DNA of 64,000 bases from Pseudomonadota bacterium (lineage in GTDB: Bacteria; Pseudomonadota; Gammaproteobacteria; Xanthomonadales; Xanthomonadaceae), in NCBI GenBank assembly GCA_023430045.1, contig JAEZCF010000030.1, positions 41,727 to 105,726 on the forward strand. Direction: 5' to 3'. Positions 8,318 to 17,521 of this stretch are shown here, one piece after another. The notes under the pieces were generated by a model. It saw nothing but the letters and a program-made list of their open reading frames with translations, was not told where the DNA came from and made no database searches. Made by a program: the position numbers and the translations under genes. Each line of letters begins with the position of its first letter. The first letter of the stretch is position 1.

Positions 8318-10432
8318 ATGCCCATGCTGCGCCGCTCTCCATTGCTGCTCGCCATCGCCACCAGCCTGTCGCTGTCGCTGGCCGCGTGCGGCGACCCTGC
8401 CCCGGCCGATGCAACGCAGGCCCCGCCGGCCGCCGCCGCGCCGGCCACCGCGCCGCAGCTGGGCAGCTTCGGGTTCGACGCAGGCGGCATGGACCGCAGC
8501 GTCGCCGCAGGTGACAACTTCTTTGATTTCGCCAACGGCAGCTGGGTGAAGAACACCGAGATCCCGGCAGACCGGTCGCGTTTCGGCAGCTTCAACGTCA
8601 TCGCCGAAAAGACCCAGGCCGATACCCGCGCCATCCTCGAAGGTGCCGCCGGCATGGCCCAGGCCAGCGGTGAAGACAAGCTGATCGGCGACTACTACGC
8701 CGCCTACATGGATGAAACCGGAATCGAGCAGCGTGGTCTGGCGCCGCTGCAGCCGCAGCTGGATGCCATCGGCGCGCTCACCGACAAGGCTGCGCTGGCC
8801 CGTGCGCTGGGCGGGGACATGCGCGCGGACGTGGACCTGCTCAACGCTACCAACTTCTACACCGACCACCTGTTCGGGCTGTGGGTATCGGTGGATCTGC
8901 TGCAGCCTGCGCGCACCGCGCCGTACCTGGTGCAGGGCGGCCTGGGCATGCCGGACCGCGATTTCTACCTGGGGGATGGCCGCATGGCCGAACTGCGTGG
9001 CCAGTACCAGCGCTACGTCGCCCAGCTGCTGCAGCTTGCCGGCATCGCCGACCCGGCCGCGAAGGCCAAACGCATCGTCGCCCTGGAAACGAAGATCGCC
9101 CAGGCGCATGCCAGCCAGGAAGAAACCAACGACGTGGCCAAGGGTGCAAATCCCTGGACCCAGGCCGATTTCAGCGCCAAGGCGCCGGGCATGGACTGGG
9201 CTGCGTTCCTGGATGCCGCAGGCCTGGCGCAGCAGCAGGATTTCATCGTCTGGCAGCCCAAAGCGGTCGCCGGCCTGTCGCGGCTGGTCGCCACCGAGCC
9301 CCTGGATGACTGGAAGGACTACCTTGCCTTCCACGCCCTGGACCGCGCCGCCGCCTATCTGCCGAAGGCCTTCGCCGACGCGCGCTTCGCCTTCCACGGC
9401 ACCGCGCTCAGCGGCACGCCGCAGCAGAGCGAGCGTTGGAAGCGCGCGGTGGATGACGCCAACCAGGCCGTGGGCGAAGCGATCGGCAAGCGCTACGTCG
9501 AAAAGCATTTCGACGCCAGGACCAAGGAACGTGCCGACGAGATGGCGAAGAACATCATCGCTGCGTTCGGCCGCCGCATCGATGCGCTGGAATGGATGTC
9601 CCCGCAGACCCGCGAGCATGCCAAGGCCAAGGTAGCCGGCCTGAAGGTCGGCATGGGCTATCCGGACACATGGCGCGATTACACCGGCCTGGAGATCAGG
9701 CGCGACGATCCGCTGGGCAACGCGCAGCGCGCGGCATTGTTCGATTACAAGCGCAACATCGCCAAGCTCGGGAAGGCGCCGGACCATGGCGAGTGGGCGA
9801 TGCTGCCGCAGACCATCAACGCGATGAACGTGCCGCTGGAAAACCGCCTGGTGTTCCCCGCCGCGATCCTGCAGCCGCCGTTCTTCGATGGTGCCGCCGA
9901 CGATGCGGTGAACTACGGTGCGATCGGTGCGGTCATCGGCCACGAAATCAGCCACGGCTTTGACAATGCCGGCGCGCTGTTCGATGAAACCGGCCGCCTG
10001 CACAACTGGTGGACGCCGCAGGATCTGGAGAAATTCAACGCCGCCGGTGATGCGCTGGCCGCGCAGTTCAGCAGCTACGAACCGTTCCCCGGCGCACACG
10101 TCAACGGCCGCCTGACGCTGGGCGAGAACATTGCAGACGTGGCCGGCCTGGGCACTGCCTACGACGCCTACCAGCTGTCCCTGCAGGGCAAGCCGGCACA
10201 GGACATCGAAGGCTTCAGCCCGGACCAGCGGTTCTTCCTCGGCTTCGCCCAGGCATGGCGGAGCAAGAGCCGCGAGCAGGCACTGCGCAACTCGCTGTTG
10301 ACCGACGTGCATGCACCGGGCCAGTTCCGCGCCCTGACCGTACGCAACATCGATGCCTGGTATCCGGCATTCGAAGTGAAGGAAGGCCAGAAGCTTTACC
10401 TGGCCCCGGACAAGCGGGTCAAGGTGTGGTGA
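8318..10432 (+). CDS. M13 family (neprilysin-like) zinc metallopeptidase, lipoprotein
   Basis: 704 aa. The chosen ATG gives MPMLRRSPLLLAIATSLSLS, followed by the lipobox LAAC (Cys about residue 25), so it is probably a lipid-anchored periplasmic enzyme. An Ala/Pro linker follows, then FFDFANGSWVKNTEIP, typical of the M13 N-terminal domain. The catalytic domain contains NAMNVPLENRLVFPA, the zinc-binding VIGHEISHGFD (HExxH) and GENIADVAGL (third ligand Glu, ExxxD). The protein ends in VKVW, where M13 members classically end in a C-terminal W. Such enzymes cleave oligopeptides. A GC-rich hairpin with a short T run follows the stop. Confidence 0.93.
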   Translation: MPMLRRSPLLLAIATSLSLSLAACGDPAPADATQAPPAAAAPATAPQLGSFGFDAGGMDRSVAAGDNFFDFANGSWVKNTEIPADRSRFGSFNVIAEKTQADTRAILEGAAGMAQASGEDKLIGDYYAAYMDETGIEQRGLAPLQPQLDAIGALTDKAALARALGGDMRADVDLLNATNFYTDHLFGLWVSVDLLQPARTAPYLVQGGLGMPDRDFYLGDGRMAELRGQYQRYVAQLLQLAGIADPAAKAKRIVALETKIAQAHASQEETNDVAKGANPWTQADFSAKAPGMDWAAFLDAAGLAQQQDFIVWQPKAVAGLSRLVATEPLDDWKDYLAFHALDRAAAYLPKAFADARFAFHGTALSGTPQQSERWKRAVDDANQAVGEAIGKRYVEKHFDARTKERADEMAKNIIAAFGRRIDALEWMSPQTREHAKAKVAGLKVGMGYPDTWRDYTGLEIRRDDPLGNAQRAALFDYKRNIAKLGKAPDHGEWAMLPQTINAMNVPLENRLVFPAAILQPPFFDGAADDAVNYGAIGAVIGHEISHGFDNAGALFDETGRLHNWWTPQDLEKFNAAGDALAAQFSSYEPFPGAHVNGRLTLGENIADVAGLGTAYDAYQLSLQGKPAQDIEGFSPDQRFFLGFAQAWRSKSREQALRNSLLTDVHAPGQFRALTVRNIDAWYPAFEVKEGQKLYLAPDKRVKVW

Positions 10433-10442
10433 TCTGACCCGA

Positions 10443-10468
10443 ACGGGCGCCGCGAGGCGCCCGTTTTC
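10443..10468 (+). terminator. Rho-independent terminator of the M13 peptidase gene
   Basis: A perfect stem ACGGGCGCC-GCGA-GGCGCCCGT followed by TTTCC lies 10 bases after the TGA stop. Strong stem and short U tract. Confidence 0.75.
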
Positions 10469-10507
10469 CTTCCTGGCATCCTTCCATGGCGCGGATGCGA
10501 ACGCGGA

Positions 10508-11434
10508 TCATCGTTCTGACGGCCAGACACGCAGCACATCCACCGGCACGCCCACGCGTGCGCAGGCACGGCTGGCCAGGCCATCGGGCAGTGCGCGGCG
10601 GAACAGCGGCGCCATGCCCTGCATCAGCCTGGCCGATGCCGCCGCCTGGGCTCGCTGGGCGGTAGTGCGCTCGAGCATCGCCTCGGCCCAGTCCGGCAGC
10701 AGCGCCGCGCCGGCTCCGAGGAACAGGGTGCGCGACAGGCCCGGAACAGGCACCGGCAGGCGCACGCCGGACAACACCTGCAGCACCTCCCGCGAACGCT
10801 CATCCACGCGCAGTTCCGGCTGCCGGGCGCGGAAGTAGTCATCCACCTCCGCCTCGCTGCGCGGCACATCCACCGCGCCCAGCGCCTCGGCCACGCGACG
10901 GTATTCATCGTAGTAGCGATCAGCGATGACGGTCGGCACCTCGCGGCCATAGCGACGATAGCCGTGCAGGAAGCCGTAGGCCTCGGTCACGTGCACCCAC
11001 GTCAGCAGCTGCGGCTCATCGGCAGCGTAGGGTTCGCCCTCCGCAGTGCGCCCGCGGATCCGTGCATGGATGTGTCGCACCTTGTGCACCAGCGCTTCCA
11101 CCTCGGCCGACGGCGCATAGCTGGTGCCGGCAACGAAGGCGGTGGTGCGACGCAGGCGCCCGACCAGGTCCTGGCGGAAATTGGAATGATCGTAGACACC
11201 TGCCAGCGCGCGCGGATGCAGCGTCTGCAACATCAACGCACACAGGCCGCCGGCCAGCATCGAAGGCAGTTCGGCGTGCATCCGCCAGGTCACGCTGCCG
11301 GGCCCGAACCAGCCGGGGTCACCTTGCGGATGATCGTAGTCGATACCGCTCTGGCCACGCGGAAACGCATCAAGCACCCAGCGCCGGATCGGTGCGGTAA
11401 CGGGGCGGGAAAGACGGTGCAGCAACGGCGGCAT
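10508..11434 (-). CDS. MpaB-type oxygenase (DUF2236) family protein
   Basis: 308 aa, all-helical and probably cytosolic. Family hallmarks are SVTWRMHAELPSMLAGG near residue 50, LQTLHPRALAGVYDHSNF, a TTAFVAGTSYAP stretch, and TWVHVTEAYGFL.GY. These contain the conserved His and Asp positions thought to hold a haem b in this family (latex-clearing protein and MpaB relatives). The substrate is unknown. An ATG start gives a normal family length. It converges on the M13 gene and has no obvious operon partner. Confidence 0.85.
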   Translation of the reverse strand: MPPLLHRLSRPVTAPIRRWVLDAFPRGQSGIDYDHPQGDPGWFGPGSVTWRMHAELPSMLAGGLCALMLQTLHPRALAGVYDHSNFRQDLVGRLRRTTAFVAGTSYAPSAEVEALVHKVRHIHARIRGRTAEGEPYAADEPQLLTWVHVTEAYGFLHGYRRYGREVPTVIADRYYDEYRRVAEALGAVDVPRSEAEVDDYFRARQPELRVDERSREVLQVLSGVRLPVPVPGLSRTLFLGAGAALLPDWAEAMLERTTAQRAQAAASARLMQGMAPLFRRALPDGLASRACARVGVPVDVLRVWPSER

Positions 11435-11742
11435 CAGGTATCCAGGTCACAGGGAAAGGGCCGCGTCCTGCGCGGTCCGTCCTGATTCTGGGAGATCACG
11501 GGCGTCGTGGCGAGCACGCCCGCCCAGCATCGGCTTCATGTGCACCCGCAGCAGGCTTTGCCCTGCGACATCCTGTCGCAGGCCCGGAACGCGATGATGC
11601 AGTGCATCAATTGCCACCCATTCAGGCAGAAGGTCTGCAGCGCTTCGCATTTCACCCATTGCACGGCCCGCAGGAAGTGCTAGAACTGAATCCGCCACAC
11701 CGTCCAATGCTGATCGCCGCACGTTCCAGAAGGGAGCCAGCC

Positions 11743-12357
11743 ATGATTGCTTTGTTCAAGGGTTTGGGATTGCTGCTTAGAGACAACGAGCTGTACAGCA
11801 GCCCGTTCGAAAAACAGGTCGCGCACTGGCGCAACCTGAGTGAACAACAGATCCGCGAGGAAGTAGCGGTGCTGGCGCAGGCCAAGTGCCAGTGGCTTAT
11901 CGCCTCGATCGTCGGCTGGCAGGCAGCATCGCTGCTGATCCTCGGCCTGATCACCAACTACCTCTGGCGCGACGATTACCACATCACCCTGACCCGCGTG
12001 GTCGTGGTGATCGGCTCATGGGTCTCGATCCTGTTCGTCATCTGGTTCATGGCCAACATGTTCGATCAGCAGGCAGGTTTCGAGCGCTGGATGAAGGCAT
12101 TCAACAGCCGCGCGCGCATCACGTCCAAGGCCGACAGCGTGGAGCATGTGGCTGATGCACTGGGCATGGCCGAGCACTATCCGGAAGTGCTGGACTACAA
12201 GCAGGCAGTGACCGAACGGCGCGAGCTGCGCCATGAAGACATCCGCATCATGACCGAGATCGGCCGCATGAAGCAGCATTCCGAACTCGTCGGCCGCCTC
12301 AACCATGTAGGCGAAACCAGCAGCCACCGCGACCTGACCCTGCAACCCGCCTTCTGA
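11743..12357 (+). CDS. Hypothetical two-helix membrane protein
   Basis: 204 aa from an ATG preceded by AGGGAGCC. An upstream ATG at 11602 lacks such support. Residues 1-65 are soluble and helical. Two adjacent membrane helices follow, roughly ASIVGWQAASLLILGLI and VVVVIGSWVSILFVIWFM, with a short charged loop. The remaining 95 residues are charged and cytosolic, with YPEVLDYKQAVTERRELRHE likely forming helices. No known domain is recognised. It converges on the LytTR regulator, separated by a 27-bp inverted repeat. Function unknown. Confidence 0.75.
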   Translation: MIALFKGLGLLLRDNELYSSPFEKQVAHWRNLSEQQIREEVAVLAQAKCQWLIASIVGWQAASLLILGLITNYLWRDDYHITLTRVVVVIGSWVSILFVIWFMANMFDQQAGFERWMKAFNSRARITSKADSVEHVADALGMAEHYPEVLDYKQAVTERRELRHEDIRIMTEIGRMKQHSELVGRLNHVGETSSHRDLTLQPAF

Positions 12358-12375
12358 CCCAAAAAGTTGAACGAA

Positions 12376-12433
12376 AAGGGGGACGGAGGACGTTGAATTT
12401 TCGCCGGAAAATTCAACGTCCTCCGTCCCCCTT
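12376..12433. repeat. Long perfect inverted repeat with GGGGGACGGAGGACG arm
   Basis: Two 27-base arms (12376-12402 and 12407-12433) pair perfectly around a four-base loop. The outer part is GC rich (AAGGGGGACGGAGGACG), the inner part AT rich (TTGAATTTTC). It lies between two converging stops, so it can terminate both. The outer GGGGACGGAGG block recurs in another palindrome at 16449-16502, which marks it as a repeat family rather than a unique terminator. Confidence 0.85.
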
Positions 12434-12435
12434 CT

Positions 12436-13206
12436 TTACATGCCGCGGAAGAGCGTCATGAAGGGTTGGCTGACGGTGAGCGTTTCCGGGCGTTCACGCA
12501 GGCGCAGCAGGCCGCGGCCGGTGTCATCGCGGCTTACCGCCGCCACGGCCTTCATGTTGACGATGGTGGAACGGTGCACCTGGCGGAACTGCTGCGGGTC
12601 CAGGGCGGCAAGCAGTTCGCGCAGCGGCGTGCGCAGCAGGCTCTCGCCGGCGGCCGTCACCACCGTGGTGTACTTGTTGTCGGCCCGGAAATACACCACG
12701 TCCTCCAGCATGATCAGCACCGTGTCACGGCCGTTGCTGGCGGTGATCCAGGCCAGCGGCGGCGATTGCATGCGCCCCTCGCCACGGTCCAGGCGCTGCA
12801 GCAGCTTCTCCAGCACCGCATCGTCATTGCGCGCGGCCGGCATGCGCGCCAGGATCCTTTCGCGCGTGGCCAGCAGGCGCTCGTCGCTCACCGGCTTCAG
12901 CAGATAGTCCATTGCCCCTTGTTCGAAGGCATCGATGGCGTACTGGTCGTACGCGGTAACGAACACCACCTGCGTGCGCGGGCTCAGTTCTGCCAGTGCG
13001 CGCGCCACCTGGATGCCAGTGATGCCGGGCATGCGGATGTCCAGGAACGCAACGTCCGGCTGCTTGTCGGCCAGCTGTTCCAGCGCGCTGGCGCCGTCCT
13101 CGCATTCGGCCACGATGCGCAGCTCCGGCCACAGCCGTCCCAACTGCTGCACCAGCGACGCGCGCAGCAGCTCCTCATCTTCAGCGATCAACGCATCAAG
13201 CCGCAT
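12436..13206 (-). CDS. LytTR-family DNA-binding response regulator
   Basis: 256 aa. The receiver domain (about 1-120) has the acidic pair in LIAEDEELL, the phospho-acceptor Asp in DVAFLDIRMPG, the Thr/Ser position in VFVTAYDQYAIDAFEQGAMDYLLKP and its Lys. After a linker, the LytTR domain (about 150-256) shows EDVVYFRADNKYTTVV, LRELLAALDP.QF.QVHRSTIVN and LTVSQ. It is the output partner of the kinase encoded upstream on the same strand. The two reading frames overlap by 11 bases. Members such as AlgR, LytR and YpdB control surface polysaccharide, virulence or carbon-uptake genes. The regulon here is unknown. Confidence 0.93.
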   Translation of the reverse strand: MRLDALIAEDEELLRASLVQQLGRLWPELRIVAECEDGASALEQLADKQPDVAFLDIRMPGITGIQVARALAELSPRTQVVFVTAYDQYAIDAFEQGAMDYLLKPVSDERLLATRERILARMPAARNDDAVLEKLLQRLDRGEGRMQSPPLAWITASNGRDTVLIMLEDVVYFRADNKYTTVVTAAGESLLRTPLRELLAALDPQQFRQVHRSTIVNMKAVAAVSRDDTGRGLLRLRERPETLTVSQPFMTLFRGM

Positions 13207-14491
13207 GACCGGCCACCTCCTTCGCGGGCAGGGGCAGGGTCAGCGTGGCAGCGACCCCGGTGGGGAAATTGGCCACGATCGCTACACCAGCGTGTTCGCC
13301 ACAGGTCAATCGCAGGCGTTCGCGCAGGTTCTTCAGGCCGATGCCGGTACCGCTGGTACCCTGCCCGAACCCCAGCCCGTCGTCGGCCACCGTCACGGTG
13401 ACATGGTCGTCGAAGCCACGGGCGATGATCCAGATGGTGCCGCCGCCGGGCTTCGGCTCCAGGCCGTGCTTGATGGCGTTCTCCACCAGCGTCTGCAGCG
13501 CCATTGCCGGCAGGCACACCGCATGCAGCGCCTCGGGCACCTGCACCTCCACGCCCAGCCGCGCGCCCATGCGGATGCGCAGGATCTCAAGATAGGCGCG
13601 CGTGCGCTCCAGCTCCACGCCCAGCGTGGAAACCGATTCGTCCGCGCTGGGCAGCGAGCTGCGCAGGTACTGGATCAGGTGTCCCAGCATCTGCTCGGCA
13701 CGTACCGGATCGGTACGCGTCAGCACCTGCGCATTGGCCAGCGTGTTGTACAGAAAATGCGGTTCCACCTGCGCGTGCAGCAGGTTCAGGCGTGCCACGG
13801 AAAGCTCCTTTTCCACCTGTGTCTGTTCGGCAGCCGCCTGTTCGTCCCGGCGCTGTTCGGCCACGCGGCGTGTCATCGAGCGGGTCACGGCCTCGGCATT
13901 CTCGAAGTTGCTGCCCTCGTCCAGTGCCAGCAAGTCCGCCCACCAGCCGGCGTCGGGCTCGAACAGCAGCGTCACCGTGCTGGTGCCCTGCCCCGGCGTC
14001 ACCGTTGCCTGCACGCTGTTGCGCTTGATCGCCAGCCGCGCAGGCAGGTTCCAGCGCGAAGGCTGGCGACCATTCCATGGGTCCACGCGACGCACGTAGG
14101 CGCGCACCTGCAGGCTGCCGGGAGCGCTTTCGATATCTTCCACGCGCGGCATCTCGGCGATCGCCATCTCCAGCAACGCGAACGCCGGCGCGGCATCCAT
14201 GGGCAGTTCGATCTGGCGACGCTGGCGGCTGGACAGGGTGCTGGCGTCCAGCCGCCCGGCCACCAGCCACACCCGGCGCAGATGTGTGATCGCGCTGCCC
14301 AGCGCGGACAACATCAGGAACATGGCCAGCAGGCCGAAGACCCAGCCCGGGCCGTCACGCATGCCGCTGAAGATGCCACTCCATACCATGCCAGCCACGA
14401 TCAGCGCCGCGGTCCATGCAAGGAGATGCCGGAAAATCAGGGAGACACTGGCGTACATGCTGACGTCTTCACTAAGGGACAGTTCGAGCAT
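13196..14491 (-). CDS. LytS/YpdA-like membrane sensor histidine kinase
   Basis: 431 aa if read from the ATG giving MLELSLSEDVSMYASVS. The next ATG (14458) is an equally possible start, and neither has a strong ribosome site. Two pairs of membrane helices occupy roughly residues 20-95. A linker of about 130 residues precedes the His_kinase domain LNLLHAQVEPHFLYNTLANA, with the phosphorylated His in PHFLYN. The ATPase domain shows NAIKHGLEP (N box), DDGLGFG and GTGIGLKNLRERL. It should phosphorylate the LytTR regulator whose start overlaps its stop. The input signal is unknown. Confidence 0.9.
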   Translation of the reverse strand: MLELSLSEDVSMYASVSLIFRHLLAWTAALIVAGMVWSGIFSGMRDGPGWVFGLLAMFLMLSALGSAITHLRRVWLVAGRLDASTLSSRQRRQIELPMDAAPAFALLEMAIAEMPRVEDIESAPGSLQVRAYVRRVDPWNGRQPSRWNLPARLAIKRNSVQATVTPGQGTSTVTLLFEPDAGWWADLLALDEGSNFENAEAVTRSMTRRVAEQRRDEQAAAEQTQVEKELSVARLNLLHAQVEPHFLYNTLANAQVLTRTDPVRAEQMLGHLIQYLRSSLPSADESVSTLGVELERTRAYLEILRIRMGARLGVEVQVPEALHAVCLPAMALQTLVENAIKHGLEPKPGGGTIWIIARGFDDHVTVTVADDGLGFGQGTSGTGIGLKNLRERLRLTCGEHAGVAIVANFPTGVAATLTLPLPAKEVAGHAA

Positions 14492-14568
14492 AGAGCCCAG
14501 CGCGGTACCGGCAACCCCGGCGCGACGAACGCCCTGATATCGGCGATGAAACCGCCGGCAAGGCACCG

Positions 14569-14673
14569 GTAGAGCCGACCCATGGTCGGCTCAAACCGGG
14601 CCATGCGACCCGCGCGGGCCGGCCTGGGCCGGCGCCATCCCGATGTGCTGCAGCCGACCCAGGGTCGGCTCCA
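14569..14673. repeat. SMAG hairpins and related GC-rich palindromes
   Basis: GTAGAGCCGACCCATGGTCGGCT (from 14569) is a complete GTAG-headed hairpin. A second copy without the head, GCAGCCGACCCAGGGTCGGCT, starts at 14650. CCGGCCTGGGCCGG lies between. All fall in the gap between the M28 peptidase stop and the kinase gene. Confidence 0.7.
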
Positions 14674-14685
14674 GCCGGGCCGTTG

Positions 14686-16335
14686 TCAGCGGCGCTGCCC
14701 AGCGCTGGCGTCGCGTACCGCGCGGAAGGCCTCTTCCGCGCTCCAGTTCGGCCACGCGCGCGAATTGGCCAGCTGGCTGCCCAGGGTGTACAGCACCTCC
14801 AGGTCGCGTGCCGCGCCGGCAAACTTCCAGTCCGGCTGCCACTCATCACCCTGCTGGTGATAACGCTTGGCGGTGTAGTCATCCGATGCCTTCCTGCCCG
14901 CGGCGACACCCCCATCCACCCAATCCTGGCCGGCCGACCAGGACAGCGCCGGTACGCCACGCTTGGCAAACGGGAAGTGGTCCGAGCGGAAGAACAGGCC
15001 CGCTTCGGGCTTCGGGTCCGGCGTATAGCGGATGTCCCAACGGCTGGCCACGTCCTTCAACTGGTCCAGCAGCTCGAAGCGCGCCGCACCGTAGATGCCG
15101 AAATCGCGCGATGGGCCGAACGGCGCCATGCCGTCCATGTTGATCACCGCGACGGTCTTTTCCAGCGGATACAGCGGATGGGTGGCGTAATACTCCGAGC
15201 CCAGCAGGCCCTTCTCTTCGGCAGTCACCGCCAGGAACAGCACGGAACGCTGCGGACGCGGCGCCTTGGCGAATCCACGCGCCAGTTCCACCAGCGACGC
15301 CGTGCCGCTGGCATTGTCCAGCGCGCCGTTGAAGATGCGATCGCCGCTGGCATCCGGCTCACCCACGCCGATATGGTCCCAGTGCGCGCTGTACACCACC
15401 GTCTCGTCCGGGTGGCTGCTGCCTTCCAGGCGCGCGGCCACGTTGTGCGAAGTAATCACTTCGCTCTTCACCGCATATGCCGCGTCCAGGCTCGCGCCCG
15501 TCAACGGTACCGGCTTGAAATCGCGTTGCTGGGCCTGCTTCTTCAGCGTGTCGAAATCCAGTCCTGCCGACTTGAACAGGTCCACCGCAAGATCGCGCTG
15601 GATCCAGCCTTCCAGCAGCGGATGGCTGTCGGCCGGGTTGTCGCGCACCACATCGAACATGGTGTTGGTGTTGGAGCCGGCCACCGTCGCCCAGCCATAG
15701 GATGCCGGTGCGGTCTCATGCACGATCAGCACGCCCAGCGCACCCTGGCGCGCACCTTCCTCGTACTTGTAGGTCCAGCGACCGTAGTAGGTCATGCCCT
15801 TGCCATCGAAATCACCCTGGCCGGCCTCGAAATCCGGATCGTTGATCAGCACCACCGCGATCTTGCCGTCCAGGTCCACGCCCTTGAAGTCGTCCCAGTT
15901 CTTCTCAGGCGCCTTCACCCCATAGCCGAGGAACACCAGCGGCGCCTTGTCGATGTCCACGCGCTCTGCGCCATTCATCGCAGCGCGCACCGCGATCTGC
16001 CTGCCCTGCTCCAGCGGCAGCGCCTTCGCGCCCTGGTGCAGCGTCAACTGCGGCGTGCCGACGATATCGCCCTTGCGCAGCGGGACCGCCTGGGTCCACA
16101 GGCGCTTGCCGTCCTGCAGATCGCCACCCGGCTGCAGCCCGGCGGCCTCGAACTGCCGGCTCAGGAAAGCCAGAGTCTTCTGCTCGCCGGCGGTCGCGGG
16201 TGACCGGCCTTCGTAAGCATCGGATGCCAGCTCCTTCACATCGGCGGAAATCCGCGCCCCATCGAACTTCGGCGTCGCCGCCATCAGTGCGCCGGACACC
16301 GACAGGGCCAGCACGCTCAACACCACTCGCTTCAT
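14686..16335 (-). CDS. M28 family zinc peptidase with PA domain, exported
   Basis: 549 aa. The ATG at 16335 gives MKRVVLSVLALSVSGALMAA, a clear Sec signal peptide with an AMA-like cleavage site. Longer upstream frames lack this. A protease-associated insert covers about residues 120-240. The M28 metal ligands follow in order: SAHWDHIGVG (His and Asp), GALDNASGTASLVELA (bridging Asp), AVTAEEKGLLGS (catalytic Glu pair), INMDGM (Asp) and RSDHFPFAKRGVP (His). It is a co-catalytic two-zinc aminopeptidase acting in the periplasm or outside. Length and layout match xanthomonad M28 peptidases. It is probably transcribed alone. Confidence 0.92.
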   Translation of the reverse strand: MKRVVLSVLALSVSGALMAATPKFDGARISADVKELASDAYEGRSPATAGEQKTLAFLSRQFEAAGLQPGGDLQDGKRLWTQAVPLRKGDIVGTPQLTLHQGAKALPLEQGRQIAVRAAMNGAERVDIDKAPLVFLGYGVKAPEKNWDDFKGVDLDGKIAVVLINDPDFEAGQGDFDGKGMTYYGRWTYKYEEGARQGALGVLIVHETAPASYGWATVAGSNTNTMFDVVRDNPADSHPLLEGWIQRDLAVDLFKSAGLDFDTLKKQAQQRDFKPVPLTGASLDAAYAVKSEVITSHNVAARLEGSSHPDETVVYSAHWDHIGVGEPDASGDRIFNGALDNASGTASLVELARGFAKAPRPQRSVLFLAVTAEEKGLLGSEYYATHPLYPLEKTVAVINMDGMAPFGPSRDFGIYGAARFELLDQLKDVASRWDIRYTPDPKPEAGLFFRSDHFPFAKRGVPALSWSAGQDWVDGGVAAGRKASDDYTAKRYHQQGDEWQPDWKFAGAARDLEVLYTLGSQLANSRAWPNWSAEEAFRAVRDASAGQRR

Positions 16336-16448
16336 TGCGCTCTCCAGCAGGACATCGACAGGAAAGCGAGTGTAAGCCACGCACGCGCGAAGCGTCCCGG
16401 CATGTAAGAAGCCGAAGCACGCCTCATACGCACATCCCACGCAGACCC

Positions 16449-16502
16449 AAAAATGGGGACGGAGGCAGTTAATTTGAATTAACCGCCTCCGTCCCCATTT
16501 TT
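16449..16502. repeat. Long inverted repeat with AAAAATGGGGACGGAGGC arm
   Basis: The two arms pair over 26 bases with a single internal mismatch. The centre GTTAATTTGAATTAAC is itself palindromic. The outer GGGGACGGAGG block is shared with the repeat at 12376-12433. It ends six bases from the transglycosylase stop codon and is likely to terminate that gene. Confidence 0.85.
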
Positions 16503-16507
16503 CAGTG

Positions 16508-17287
16508 TCAGCGCGCGGGGACTTCGGGGCGGATGCCCATGGCTTCGCGGTAGCGGGAGTACAGCGCCATCACCTTGTCCACGTATGCCAGCGTTTCGGC
16601 ATAGGGCGGCACGCCCTTGTAGCGGGTCACCGCGCCGATACCGGCGTTGTAGGCGGCCGCCGCCAGCACGCGGTCACCACCGTAGCGACGCAGCAGCGCG
16701 CGCATGTGGCGTGCACCGCCATCGATCGACTGCGCCGCCGACAGCGGATCGGCCACGCCATATTCCCGCGCGGTTTCCGGCATCAACTGCATCACGCCCT
16801 GAGCGCCCTTGGCCGATACCGCCGCCGCATCGAAACCACTTTCCGCATGTGCGATCGCGCGCAGCCACGCATCGTCCACGCCTGTGGCCTTCGCCGCGGC
16901 CTTGAACTGCCGCGCATGCGGCTGCAGCTGCGCCGGCCCCAGCCGGCCCATTCCTTCATGCGCGGGTTCGCCCGGCGGCGTAGCCACGGTGAATTTCAGA
17001 TAGACGCGTGAGCCCGGCAGGTTGCGCGTCGAATACACCAGCCGACCGTCCTGCTCGCGTTCGTACAGGGTGCCGCTGAAGACACCCATGTTCCCCCACA
17101 GGTTCGGCGCGTGCACCGCCGCATCATCGATCTCCTTCGGTGTGCAGCGCGAACCCGGCTCCGGCGCCGTCGCCATGCTGACGGTGTTGCCCTGCACGCA
17201 GCGGTAAACCGTGCGCGCCTGCACCGCCCCTGCCGGCAGGCACAGCAACACAAGCAGGAGCATGAAACGCACGGACATGGCACTCAT
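16508..17287 (-). CDS. Periplasmic lytic transglycosylase (SLT domain)
   Basis: 259 aa. The ATG at 17287 gives MSAMSVRFMLLLVLLCLPAG, a signal peptide ending near VQA. An alternative ATG three codons later is possible. The first 100 residues are a DUF4124-like cysteine-containing segment (TVYRCVQGNTVS). The SLT domain begins about residue 140, with IAHAESGFDAAAVSAKGAQG (catalytic Glu in HAESGF), VMQLMPETAREYGV, then AAAAYNAGIGAVTRYKGVPPYAETLAYV. It should cleave the MurNAc-GlcNAc bond to form 1,6-anhydro ends during wall turnover. It has no secretion-system neighbours, so a housekeeping role is most likely. Confidence 0.9.
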   Translation of the reverse strand: MSAMSVRFMLLLVLLCLPAGAVQARTVYRCVQGNTVSMATAPEPGSRCTPKEIDDAAVHAPNLWGNMGVFSGTLYEREQDGRLVYSTRNLPGSRVYLKFTVATPPGEPAHEGMGRLGPAQLQPHARQFKAAAKATGVDDAWLRAIAHAESGFDAAAVSAKGAQGVMQLMPETAREYGVADPLSAAQSIDGGARHMRALLRRYGGDRVLAAAAYNAGIGAVTRYKGVPPYAETLAYVDKVMALYSRYREAMGIRPEVPAR

Positions 17288-17521
17288 GGCACGCAGGGAA
17301 GGCGGGCGGATGTTCGACCCGATGCCGCGAAACCCGGGTGAAGGCCGCGGTTGTCGCATCCGGGCCGTTTCCATGGCGCACTGCAGGCCGTCTCGCCGCC
17401 TGCAGCACCGCCTGGATGGCATTCTTCCCCGCGACCCTGTCGGTTCCGCTAGGCTGGGGCCGCCAGGGAAGGCCTGCTTGCGGGCCGGACCGAACGCCAC
17501 GTCTCCTGCCACGGGCTTCCG

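Noticed and set aside
8285..10312. Long minus-strand open frame over the M13 peptidase
   Set aside because: The plus strand carries intact HExxH and other M13 motifs, so the minus frame is a shadow.
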